From Bacteroides sp. (GTDB lineage: Bacteria; Bacteroidota; Bacteroidia; Bacteroidales; Muribaculaceae): a stretch of DNA of 34,478 nt. Made by a program: the position numbers and the translations under genes. Where the stretch lies: NCBI GenBank assembly GCA_014802345.1, contig JAAVCM010000016.1, forward strand, positions 1 through 34,478. The letters are read 5' to 3'. Below, one piece after another: positions 1-8,537 of this stretch. Each line of letters opens with the position of its first letter. Position 1 is the first letter of the stretch. Under the pieces are notes generated by a model, which was not told the origin of the DNA, did not search any database, and saw nothing but the letters and a program-made list of their open reading frames with translations.

Positions 1-237
1 GAAGCGAGGAAAGGGTATAGTATAACGGTTGACTTTACAAAAATAACTACTATTTATATTTTTAAAAAATTTGTAACCAAATTGTATAAAATTTGAAATA
101 AAATTGTCATTATCCATTATGGCGTATGGGTGAAAGAGAATTTTTAAGGGGTAAAGAGAGAGGATAAAAATGTGATATAAACGTGTCAGGTATGAAATTT
201 TAGTCCCTAAGGGTTGGGAAGTTGCGGGAATAATCCT

Positions 238-245
238 TACCTTTG
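238..245 (+). promoter_or_regulatory. Bacteroidetes-type -7 box TACCTTTG upstream of pyrH
   Basis: Matches TAnnTTTG; weak -33-like GTTG at 213-216 (21-nt spacer); ATG at 280. Confidence 0.5.
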
Positions 246-279
246 TTGAAACATCAAAACATCATAACTGCTAACTTTT

Positions 280-993
280 ATGGAAGAACCAAAATACAGA
301 AGAGTGCTTCTGAAACTCAGCGGAGAATCGCTGATGGGCAAGCAGGGCTACGGCATTGACACCGACCGCCTCAACGAATATGCCAGCCAGATTAAGGAAA
401 TCTGTTCTATGGGCGTTCAGGTGGCAATCGTCATCGGCGGAGGCAACATTTTCCGTGGTGTCGCCGGGGCAGCCAAGGGCTTCAACCGCGTCAAGGGTGA
501 CCAGATGGGTATGCTTGCGACCGTCATCAATTCTCTTGCGCTTTCGTCGGCGCTCGAAGGTGTCGGGCAGCCTGCAAAGGTGTTCACCGCCCTCAATATG
601 TATCCTATCGGTGACTATTATTCCAACCGTGCGGCTATCGAGGCTCTCAACCGTGGCGAAGTGGCAATCATGGCGGGAGGTACAGGCAATCCTTTCTTCA
701 CGACCGATACCGGCAGCGCACTGCGCGGCGTGGAGGTCGAGGCCGACGTGATGCTCAAAGGTACACGCGTCGACGGTATCTATACCGCTGACCCCGAGAA
801 GGATCCGACAGCTACGAAGTTTGACAAGATAACCTACGACGAGGTCTATACACGCGGCCTCAAAGTGATGGACCTTACGGCTACCGCCCTCTGCAAGGAG
901 AATCATCTTCCCATCGTGGTCTTCGACATGGACACTCCCGGAAATCTCCTCAAAGTCATCAAGGGGGAGAACATCGGCACGCTCGTCTATTGA
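280..993 (+). CDS. pyrH: UMP kinase
   Basis: Protein MEEPKYRRVLLKLSGESLMG...VIGGGNIFRG...GTGNPFFTTDTGSALR is typical of UMP kinase; followed by frr as in many bacteria. Confidence 0.97.
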   Translation: MEEPKYRRVLLKLSGESLMGKQGYGIDTDRLNEYASQIKEICSMGVQVAIVIGGGNIFRGVAGAAKGFNRVKGDQMGMLATVINSLALSSALEGVGQPAKVFTALNMYPIGDYYSNRAAIEALNRGEVAIMAGGTGNPFFTTDTGSALRGVEVEADVMLKGTRVDGIYTADPEKDPTATKFDKITYDEVYTRGLKVMDLTATALCKENHLPIVVFDMDTPGNLLKVIKGENIGTLVY

Positions 994-1049
994 GCTGTCA
1001 GCCTTCCAACTAACATAAATCCGATAATCGTAACTTAAAACTGAAAAAT

Positions 1050-1607
1050 ATGGAACCCTCCGACTACTTACTTCCCGCCGAAGAAAAGATGGAACTTGCT
1101 GTTGCCTATCTTGACGAGGCGCTCGCACACATCCGTGCAGGCAAGGCTAATCCTAAGATTCTTGATTCAGTACGCGTCAGCTACTATGGCACCAATGTCC
1201 CTGTATCGCAGGTAGCAAATGTCGCTGTACCCGACGCACGCACCATCACCATCACTCCTTGGGAGAAAGCGATGTTCAAGGAGATTGAGAAGGCAATCAT
1301 CAACTCCGAACTCGGCATCACTCCTGAAAACAATGGTGAGATTATCCGCATCTCAATCCCCCCGCTGACCGAGGAACGCCGCCGCGCTCTCGTGAAGCAG
1401 TCGAAGGCTGAGGCCGAAACTGCGAAGGTGAGTGTCCGCAACGCACGCCGCGATGCCATCGACGGTCTCAAGAAAGCTGTCAAGCAGGGCATGAGCGAGG
1501 ACGTGGAGAAAGATGCTGAGAATGAGGCTCAGAAGCTCCACGACAAGTATCTGAAAAAAATCGACGACCTCTTCGCTGCAAAAGAGAAAGAAATTCTTAC
1601 AGTGTAA
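1050..1607 (+). CDS. frr: Ribosome recycling factor
   Basis: 185 aa; [41 protein letters not shown] motifs of RRF. Confidence 0.97.
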   Translation: MEPSDYLLPAEEKMELAVAYLDEALAHIRAGKANPKILDSVRVSYYGTNVPVSQVANVAVPDARTITITPWEKAMFKEIEKAIINSELGITPENNGEIIRISIPPLTEERRRALVKQSKAEAETAKVSVRNARRDAIDGLKKAVKQGMSEDVEKDAENEAQKLHDKYLKKIDDLFAAKEKEILTV

Positions 1608-1620
1608 GTTTAAGAATAGA

Positions 1621-1713
1621 GTATAGAGGATAAAGTATAGAGGATAGATGATAGGATTGGCTGAAAAAACTCAACCTTACTATCATCTATACTCTATACT
1701 TTATCCTCTATAC
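1621..1713. repeat. Near-perfect 34-bp inverted repeat (arms 1621-1654 and 1680-1713) between convergent genes
   Basis: GTATAGAGGATAAAGTATAGAGGATAGATGATAG versus the reverse complement of 1680-1713 differ at one position; 25-nt loop. Confidence 0.85.
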
Positions 1714-1751
1714 TTAAAAAACTCTATACTTAAAAAACTCTATACTTAAAA
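1692..1751. repeat. Short tandem repeat, unit CTCTATACTTAAAAAA (16 bp, about 3 copies plus a related CTCTATACTT)
   Basis: CTCTATACTT at 1692, 1706, 1722 and 1738; last three in 16-bp register. Confidence 0.85.
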
Positions 1752-1755
1752 GAAA

Positions 1756-4671
1756 CTACCTCTTCTTCGGCTGCTTGTTGAAGCGGTACTGGACGGTGAG
1801 GAGCATATAGCGGGGGAGGGCGTTGGTGTAGGTGACTGTACGGCCCTTGGCATTGATGGCATAGTTGACGTTTGAAAGCTGATGGAGCATATCGAAACCG
1901 TCAGCCATGAACACCCATCGTCCTCCGCGCGGAGTGTAGGTCAAGCGCACGTTCCAGATGGCATCTGTCGTGTCAAGTTCCTTCATGCCGTAGCCGTGGC
2001 GTGTATAGAGTATGAAATCGGTGTTGAGGCCGAAGCCGGCGGGAAGGCGGAACTGACCTATCACGCCGTAGCTGTAATGACTGGCGTTGATATTGCTGAA
2101 ATCCTCGCGTGTCGAGGACGTGTGTCGCGTGGTGAACTGCCCGGTCGCTTCGATATGCTGCTTCCCTATCTGCCAGCCTAATCTCAGCTTTTCGGTAGCA
2201 CTCTTTGTGTTGACGGTGGATTTGGTCGGCTCGGTGGTGTCCACGCCGATCATGTCGGCGGAATTGATAATATTACCGCTGGTCGTGGATGATATTGAAA
2301 ACTGATCCTTCGCACCGAACTGAAGATTGAACGTGTTGTCGATTCCGAATGAATTGTTACCGTCGACGTTGTAGGTGCGGTTGCGCCTCACACCCGTACT
2401 GCGGTCGTAGGTATATCCCCTCACGAGGTCACGCGCAATGAATTGAGCTGAGAGGTTGAGTGTGTTGTTCAGCGGACGGTGTCCGTCAGGGGTGAATTTC
2501 CAGATGAAGTTATGGCTTTGGTCGAGTGAATTTTTCAGGTCGGGATTTCCGAGCGAGATGTTGAGCGGATCTGCATCGTTCTCGATGTCGATGAGGTGGG
2601 TGAGGTCAGGGGTATTGGTTTTCAGACGGAATTCATAGGTCAAGTTATGACGGTAGTTCATGCGGCCGCGGCTATTCACGTCTGCCCCGATACCAAATTC
2701 TATGCGTCCGCCATAGTTTCCGACTGAATATAGTCTCGAATCCCTTTTGACGAGATAGGAACGGTTGTCGCGCCAATAGTCCAGATGCTGATGGAGGAGT
2801 GAGAATTCGGGACGTAAAATTATAAGAATAAAATTCTTGTTTTTCATCTTTTTGAACCATTCGAAATAAGGTAATATGTCATGTCTGTTTTCAAACAGAC
2901 TTGACGTGTAGCTGTTCGAGGGATCGAACGTCGTCAGATAACCTTCCGGAAGCGTGCCGTAGATACCCATGTCGTCCAGACGGTCGAGTGCATACATATA
3001 GGAATCACGCTCACGGTTGAGGAAACGGTAGCTATAAGCCACTCCCAGAGTTATGGCCTTGATTGAGACATAGTATTTTGCAGTTCCGTCGAAAGTAAAG
3101 GTGTGGTTGGGAGTATTGTCGAAATACTGACGACGTCTGACCGCAGGATTAGGGTCTGCACCATAATTTATATCATAGTCGCGCCAAGCCTCATCCTTCT
3201 CGTCCTTGTATTTCATCCCGAGTTGGAAGGTGAGTCGGTCATTTGAATGAGGGATTTTGTAGGTAAAGTCGGGGTAGAACTGAAACTCTCCCTCCCGATG
3301 GCTGTTGTTGCTGCGGGTAATCGAGCGGTTGATGACGGCATTGAGTCTTTCGGGAGTGCCGTCGCTGTAAAGAGCTTCGAGTGCGCGATAGGTAATGTCG
3401 GTCTGTTCACGGTCGAAAGTAGCCGAGATGTCCGACGATGAATTCTTGCGTCTTATGTAGCGTCCGAGCGCCATTCCACCCAGATAATAATTCGTGGAAT
3501 AGGCAGTGTAATTGTTGCGCGTCTCGACTTTTATCTGACGGTTCTTGCTGTGGCTGAAAGAATTGTCGAAGGTATTGCCGTTGCTGAGGAAATTGGTGCG
3601 TGCGGTTGTCGTGCGGTTATCGGTCAGGTTTTCCTCCACGTTGACATAGCCGCTGAAGCGGCGCGTCTCGTCGGTATTCTCATACTCGTAGTTGAACGCA
3701 CCCATACGGTACTCGCGTGTCCCCGACGGCATCATTTCAGGAGTCCACGAGTCGCTTTTGCCTGGCTTGCGGTTGTCGTTGAGATTGTTGACGTTACCGA
3801 TAAGGGTGAGTTTTGTTGTCGGTGTGAACCATGATGCAAACAGTCGGCCCATATATCTGTCCGAAGTTCCGTAGCCTCCCTGCGCATTGAGTATCAGGCC
3901 CGCATTGTATTCGCGTTTAAGTTTGACGTCCATCGTCAGGTGTTTCTCGCTGTTGGGGTCGCCGATCCATTTCTCATAGCGCGTCTGCCCCTCGTAAACC
4001 TCGATGTTCTTGACCGTATATGCGCCTATGTTTTCGAGCATAAGCTGATTGTTGCCGTCAAGGAACTCCTTGCCGTTGAGCAGGAGAGATTCGACATACC
4101 GGCCGTTGACCTTGATCTGTCCGTCATCATTGAGTTCGACACCCGGGAGCTGAGCTATCAGTGCGTCGAGCATCGAGCCTTCTGCAAGCTGGAAGGCATC
4201 GGCGTTGTAGACGATGGTGTCGCCCTTATTGTAGAATTTGATTTTCGAGGCTGTGACCGTCACTTCGCCGAGCTGTTTGGGAGCACGTTTGAGCAGCGTG
4301 ACGGGAATGTCGCGGAACTCCTCGCGCTTGCCTACTTTTTCAACCCGATAGGTCACTGTTTCAGTGAGGTAGCCGGGACATACAACGTCGAAAGTATAAG
4401 TGGAATCCTTGCGCTCGACCGATAAAGAATACCATGCCATTGTTATTATTTCACCCTCGCTGGTCATGCTCGAACCTCTGTTGGCCTGAATAGAGTCAAG
4501 GACATTGCCGAGGGAATCGTAGCGCACGACGAAAGCCTCCGTGAGATCTGCTTTGGTGATGGCATCCCTTACGCGGCCGTACAGCCATAGTTTATTTTCG
4601 GCAGCATTTACAATATTTGCGCTCAAAGAGAGAAGAAGCATCACGAGAATGCTTTTGAACGAGAACTTCAT
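1756..4671 (-). CDS. Outer-membrane beta-barrel protein with N-terminal carboxypeptidase-regulatory-like and plug-like regions (TonB-receptor-like family)
   Basis: Signal peptide MKFSFKSILVMLLLSLSANIVNA; LYGRVRDAITKADLTEAFV; plug-like EVTVTASKIKFYNKGDTIVYNADAFQLAEGSMLDALIAQLPGVELNDDGQIKVNGRYVESLLLNGKEF; aromatic-rich beta-barrel. Confidence 0.88.
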   Translation of the reverse strand: MKFSFKSILVMLLLSLSANIVNAAENKLWLYGRVRDAITKADLTEAFVVRYDSLGNVLDSIQANRGSSMTSEGEIITMAWYSLSVERKDSTYTFDVVCPGYLTETVTYRVEKVGKREEFRDIPVTLLKRAPKQLGEVTVTASKIKFYNKGDTIVYNADAFQLAEGSMLDALIAQLPGVELNDDGQIKVNGRYVESLLLNGKEFLDGNNQLMLENIGAYTVKNIEVYEGQTRYEKWIGDPNSEKHLTMDVKLKREYNAGLILNAQGGYGTSDRYMGRLFASWFTPTTKLTLIGNVNNLNDNRKPGKSDSWTPEMMPSGTREYRMGAFNYEYENTDETRRFSGYVNVEENLTDNRTTTARTNFLSNGNTFDNSFSHSKNRQIKVETRNNYTAYSTNYYLGGMALGRYIRRKNSSSDISATFDREQTDITYRALEALYSDGTPERLNAVINRSITRSNNSHREGEFQFYPDFTYKIPHSNDRLTFQLGMKYKDEKDEAWRDYDINYGADPNPAVRRRQYFDNTPNHTFTFDGTAKYYVSIKAITLGVAYSYRFLNRERDSYMYALDRLDDMGIYGTLPEGYLTTFDPSNSYTSSLFENRHDILPYFEWFKKMKNKNFILIILRPEFSLLHQHLDYWRDNRSYLVKRDSRLYSVGNYGGRIEFGIGADVNSRGRMNYRHNLTYEFRLKTNTPDLTHLIDIENDADPLNISLGNPDLKNSLDQSHNFIWKFTPDGHRPLNNTLNLSAQFIARDLVRGYTYDRSTGVRRNRTYNVDGNNSFGIDNTFNLQFGAKDQFSISSTTSGNIINSADMIGVDTTEPTKSTVNTKSATEKLRLGWQIGKQHIEATGQFTTRHTSSTREDFSNINASHYSYGVIGQFRLPAGFGLNTDFILYTRHGYGMKELDTTDAIWNVRLTYTPRGGRWVFMADGFDMLHQLSNVNYAINAKGRTVTYTNALPRYMLLTVQYRFNKQPKKR

Positions 4672-4721
4672 GGTAAAAACTAAAAAGACTATATGAAATT
4701 GAAACGTGAATTATTACGTTG

Positions 4722-4753
4722 CAAAAATAACTCTTAGTTTTTACTTATGCAAA
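4722..4753 (-). promoter_or_regulatory. Predicted promoter for the outer-membrane protein gene
   Basis: On the minus strand TTTG (4750-4753) - 20 nt - TATTTTTG (4722-4729), matching TTTG/TAnnTTTG; about 50 bp upstream of the start codon. Confidence 0.65.
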
Positions 4754-4831
4754 TTAGTTAGATTGTTTTTATTTTAAAATAACTAAATATTTTCGGGGGG
4801 GGGTAAAATGCTGATTTATAATTACATATCT

Positions 4832-5479
4832 CTAAATGAGATTATGCGTCTTTTTTCGTATGAGTGTAATGCCGTCGCGCAGGGGGAGGATGACGGTCTC
4901 GAGGTCGGGACGTGAGGCGACGTATGTGTTGAAGCGGTCGAGTGCCGTGGTCTGTTGGTCGTGGTTTTTCACCGTGTCTGTCACCTTGCCGTCCCATAGC
5001 GTATTGTCCGCTATGATGAATCCTCCCGGACGCAGACGCGGCATCACGAGGTCGAGATATTCGATGTAGTGGCGTTTGTTCGCGTCGATATAGACGAGAT
5101 CCCACGTCTCGTCAATCTCACTGATGATTTTTTCTGCATCCCCGATATGGAGTGTTATGCGGTCGCCGCCGGGAGCGGTTGCGAAAAGTTCGAGGAGTTC
5201 ATCCTCCATCTCGTCGTCGATTTCGACTGTGTGGAGCTGTCCGTCGGGAGCCAGTCCCTCGGCAAGACAGAGGGCTGAATAGCCTGTATAGGTGCCGAGT
5301 TCAAGCACGCGGCGTGGTCCCACCATTGACGCAAGCATCGAAAGGAGCCTCCCTTGCAGATGGCCGGAACACATACGCGGGTATAGGTGACGCAGGTGTG
5401 TGCGGCGGTAGAGCCGTCGCAGATGCTCCGGTTCGGGGGAGATATGGCCGAGAATGTAGTCGTCGATATTATCTGACAT
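4832..5479 (-). CDS. SAM-dependent O-methyltransferase (class I, COMT-like)
   Basis: RVLELGTYTGYSALCLAEGLAPDGQLHTVEID, DLVYIDANKRHYIEYLDLVMPRLRPGGFIIADNTLWDGKV. Confidence 0.93.
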   Translation of the reverse strand: MSDNIDDYILGHISPEPEHLRRLYRRTHLRHLYPRMCSGHLQGRLLSMLASMVGPRRVLELGTYTGYSALCLAEGLAPDGQLHTVEIDDEMEDELLELFATAPGGDRITLHIGDAEKIISEIDETWDLVYIDANKRHYIEYLDLVMPRLRPGGFIIADNTLWDGKVTDTVKNHDQQTTALDRFNTYVASRPDLETVILPLRDGITLIRKKTHNLI

Positions 5480-5891
5480 GACCCATGATGAAGGCTTGTG
5501 CAGCGAGGAAATAGGAGTTGAGACCGAAACCGGTTATCGTACCGCGGCACACTGGGGCTATCAGCGAGGTGTGACGTATGGTTTCACGCGAAGCGGTGTT
5601 GGATATGTGTACCTCGATGACGGGGGTACTGATTCCGGCGATTGCGTCGGCGATTGCAAGGGAGGTGTGGGTATAGGCTCCGGCGTTGAGTATCACACCG
5701 TCGGCATCGGTATTGTGGAGGAAGTCAATGATGTCACCCTCGTGATTTGACTGGAGATACTCGATTTCGTCGCCGTCAATCATTTCGCGGAGTTCGCGTA
5801 GATATGATTCGAATGTACGCGAGCCGTAAATCTCAGGTTCGCGTGTCCCGAGAAGGTTCAGATTGGGACCGTTGATTATCAGTAGTTTCAT
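5469..5891 (-). CDS. aroQ: 3-dehydroquinate dehydratase, type II
   Basis: MKLLIINGPNLNLLGTREPEIYGSRTFE...NHEGDIIDFLH...LNAGAYTHTSLAIADA...EVHISN. Start taken at the internal Met (5891), not the upstream ORF start. Confidence 0.96.
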   Translation of the reverse strand: MKLLIINGPNLNLLGTREPEIYGSRTFESYLRELREMIDGDEIEYLQSNHEGDIIDFLHNTDADGVILNAGAYTHTSLAIADAIAGISTPVIEVHISNTASRETIRHTSLIAPVCRGTITGFGLNSYFLAAQAFIMGHVR

Positions 5892-5911
5892 TTGAGATGA
5901 AAAGTGGAAGA

Positions 5912-6181
5912 TTAAGGATGAGATATGCTTACGAGCAGCCATACGGCAGCGGTCGAGAGAGCCATCAGGATTATGAGAATCCAACTGACCGTCGAGCGGG
6001 TGGGATAGGCGTTCCATGCCAGCCATGCGGAGAAAAGCATATAGAAGGGATAGATCCACACGAATGTCTTTGCCGTCTCGTCGTCAGCAGGGATATTGCC
6101 GAGAAGTACCGGGAAGGAGAATACCGGAAGGAGGAAAAGGAGTATGACGAGCGTCATCCAGAGTGGGGTTCGTTGCTTCAT
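5912..6181 (-). CDS. Small membrane protein, unknown function
   Basis: 89 aa, three hydrophobic segments, collinear with flanking genes and tightly packed. Confidence 0.7.
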   Translation of the reverse strand: MKQRTPLWMTLVILLFLLPVFSFPVLLGNIPADDETAKTFVWIYPFYMLFSAWLAWNAYPTRSTVSWILIILMALSTAAVWLLVSISHP

Positions 6182-6209
6182 ATCGTCGGGAGGTTTGGCT
6201 GTGAGAGTG

Positions 6210-7208
6210 TCAGTCCTTGTTTTTCAGTTCGTTGCGGTAGGCGCGGACTGTGCGGCGGATTCCCTCTTCAAGGTTGATCTGCGGGCGGAAACCGAAGTCG
6301 CGTTCAGCATCGGTGATGTCGCAGTTCCAGTTGCGCTGTGCCATGATCTTATACTTGTCGGTGTTGAGCGTCACGGCCTGGAGCTTGGCGGCACCATATT
6401 TCTCCGACACCACGCAGGCTATTTTCAAGGCCCAGAGGGGGAGACGGACGGGGATGACGAGGCTGCGTCCGAGTTCCTTCGCCACGATGCGACGGAATTC
6501 AGCCTGCGAGTAGGCGCGCGGCTCGGAAATGATGTATTTATGATGGACGGGAGCTTTCTCCAGCGCGTCGAAGATGGCGCGCGCGAGGTCCTCGACATAG
6601 ATGAATGTGAGCATCTGGCGGCGGAAACCGACACCGAAATCGAAATGGGAGTCGATGCTCTTGATCATCATCAGGTAGTCCTGCTCGTGAGGGCCGTAGA
6701 CACCGGTCGGGCGGAGGATTATCCACGGGAAGGTGGCGGGAAGGGTCTGCAAGAATGTCTCCGCCTTGATTTTCGAGACTCCGTAGCGAGTGTTTGGGTT
6801 GGGAATCATCGAGCCGTTGAGTGGTGCGTAGGTCTTCTCGTCGCCGGGACCTATGGCTGAGAGCGACGAGATGTATAGGAAGCGTTCAGGCACCTGATCG
6901 TTGGCTATAAGCGCCTCGCAGAAGTTGCGCAGATAGGTGAAGTTGATGTGATTGAAGTCGCTGAAATTGACGCATTTCGTTGCGCCGAGATTATAGACGA
7001 TATAGTCCCACTTCTTTCCTTCGAGGGCGGTGCGGAGCTTGTCGGTGTCGTCATAATCGAGGGTGATGAAATTAAGGGCGGGGTCAGTGAGGTAGCGGCG
7101 TGAGGTCGATTCGCGGACGGCACACCACGTCTCGTAGCCGCGCGAGAGGGATTCGCGCGCGATGAAGCCTCCGATGAAGCCTCCGGCTCCGACTATCAGT
7201 ACTTTCAT
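6210..7208 (-). CDS. NAD-dependent epimerase/dehydratase family protein
   Basis: MKVLIVGAGGFIGGFIARESLSRG Rossmann motif; YGVSKIKAE (YxxxK); SDR extended type. Confidence 0.93.
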   Translation of the reverse strand: MKVLIVGAGGFIGGFIARESLSRGYETWCAVRESTSRRYLTDPALNFITLDYDDTDKLRTALEGKKWDYIVYNLGATKCVNFSDFNHINFTYLRNFCEALIANDQVPERFLYISSLSAIGPGDEKTYAPLNGSMIPNPNTRYGVSKIKAETFLQTLPATFPWIILRPTGVYGPHEQDYLMMIKSIDSHFDFGVGFRRQMLTFIYVEDLARAIFDALEKAPVHHKYIISEPRAYSQAEFRRIVAKELGRSLVIPVRLPLWALKIACVVSEKYGAAKLQAVTLNTDKYKIMAQRNWNCDITDAERDFGFRPQINLEEGIRRTVRAYRNELKNKD

Positions 7209-7214
7209 GTCTTT

Positions 7215-8537
7215 TTAATCAGTCTGGTTGTTTAGAATCTCTGCGAACAGGTCGGCATAGCGGCTTGCTATCGATGAGGAATTGAAGCGCTCGGCCACGG
7301 AATTGTGAAGTTCCTCGCGCGACTGTTTTTCTTCAATAGCCCACATGATACCGTTGGCGAGGTCTTTCGGGTCCTTGTAGTCAGCTATGTAGCCTGTCTT
7401 CAGATGCTCGACCACATCCGTGCGTCCGTCGCCTCCGAATGTGACCGAAAGCGCACCTCCGGCCTGACCTTCAATCAGCGTGCCGCCGAGGGTCTCGTAG
7501 AGGGAGCTTGAGATGACGGCCTGTGAGATTGAGTAGAGATAACGGATGATTTTGAAGTCGTTTATCAGTCCGAGATAGCGATGCGAGAAGCGCAGGCGGT
7601 CAAGAGCCTGCGGATTCTTCATGTTGCCGAAGAAATAGACGGCCGTGTTGATGGCTATCTGGGGATGGTTGTCGAAGATATAATTGAGTGCATCAATCGT
7701 GTAGTCAAGTCCCTTGATGGGGTCGTCGATACGTGCCGCTCCGAAAAGGAGAAGATTGGGTTTCTGCGGAGGCATGAGCGAATAGAGGTCGCGCGGCGGA
7801 GTGTAGTAGAACTGATCGACCGGGAGAGGATTGTGGATGGTGCGGATGTCACGTCCTTTGAGCAGCGACGAGTTACGGGCGCATTTTTCCAGCCATTTGC
7901 TGACGGTGACGAAGTGGATGGGGGCTTCGGTGTATGTGCGGTTTTTCTTCTTCCAGTATTTGTGGGAAATGTCGTTGGGACTGCCTCCTCCGGCAAGGAA
8001 CTGGCAGTCGCCGCACTCTTCGAGATAGTGTCTGCACTCGTAGGCGTGATGGCATATACCTGTCATCGGCCACATATCGTGGATGGTCCAGACAAGTTTC
8101 TTACCCATCTCGTGGAGCTTGCGTATACCATTGCTGTTCATCAGTCCCTGATTTATCCAACTGAGACACACGATGTCGGCCTCCTTTATCCATGGATGAC
8201 GGTGGACGTTGATGGCGAAGTCGCCTGTCGAGACCTTGAAAATATTGTCGTAGTTGAAACCTACCGCCGGAAGCAGGCGCAGCCGTTCGAGACAGAAGGC
8301 AAGCGCACGGAACGACCGGGTGGAGACGACCGATACGTTGTCCTCGTCGGAGGTCTTGGTGAAGACCACCATGCGCGCGTCTATGCCGATGCTTCGCAGC
8401 GCCTGCATCAGACGGAATGTCACGATGGCTGCTCCTCCGAGAGTGTCGGAATGGTTGACGAGTACCACTTTTTTGCCTCTGAGATTTTCGGGCAGTGTTG
8501 CGGGGGTGTAGGTTTCTGCTTGCGGTTGCTGATTCAT
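7215..8537 (-). CDS. Glycosyltransferase, GT4-like
   Basis: VVLVNHSDTLGGAAIVTFRLMQALR, WTIHDMWPMTGICHHAYECRHYLEECGDCQFL, YETLGGTLIEGQAGGALSVTFGGDGRTDVV. Confidence 0.9.
   Translation of the reverse strand: MNQQPQAETYTPATLPENLRGKKVVLVNHSDTLGGAAIVTFRLMQALRSIGIDARMVVFTKTSDEDNVSVVSTRSFRALAFCLERLRLLPAVGFNYDNIFKVSTGDFAINVHRHPWIKEADIVCLSWINQGLMNSNGIRKLHEMGKKLVWTIHDMWPMTGICHHAYECRHYLEECGDCQFLAGGGSPNDISHKYWKKKNRTYTEAPIHFVTVSKWLEKCARNSSLLKGRDIRTIHNPLPVDQFYYTPPRDLYSLMPPQKPNLLLFGAARIDDPIKGLDYTIDALNYIFDNHPQIAINTAVYFFGNMKNPQALDRLRFSHRYLGLINDFKIIRYLYSISQAVISSSLYETLGGTLIEGQAGGALSVTFGGDGRTDVVEHLKTGYIADYKDPKDLANGIMWAIEEKQSREELHNSVAERFNSSSIASRYADLFAEILNNQTD

Noticed and set aside
271-1128. 285-aa minus-strand ORF opposite pyrH
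   Set aside because: Shadow ORF in a GC-rich-codon gene; composition not protein-like and pyrH is unambiguous on the plus strand.
1692-1751. Possible CRISPR-like array from the CTCTATACTT repeats
   Set aside because: Repeats are 10-16 bp with no unique spacers, and no cas gene is present; a simple tandem repeat.
1756-4671. Polysaccharide utilisation locus (SusC/SusD pair)
   Set aside because: No SusD-like gene adjacent; protein looks like a stand-alone outer-membrane beta-barrel family member rather than SusC.
5580-5594. parS-like GGTTTCACGCGAAGC within aroQ
   Set aside because: Palindrome is broken at several positions and the site is coding; not a credible ParB site.
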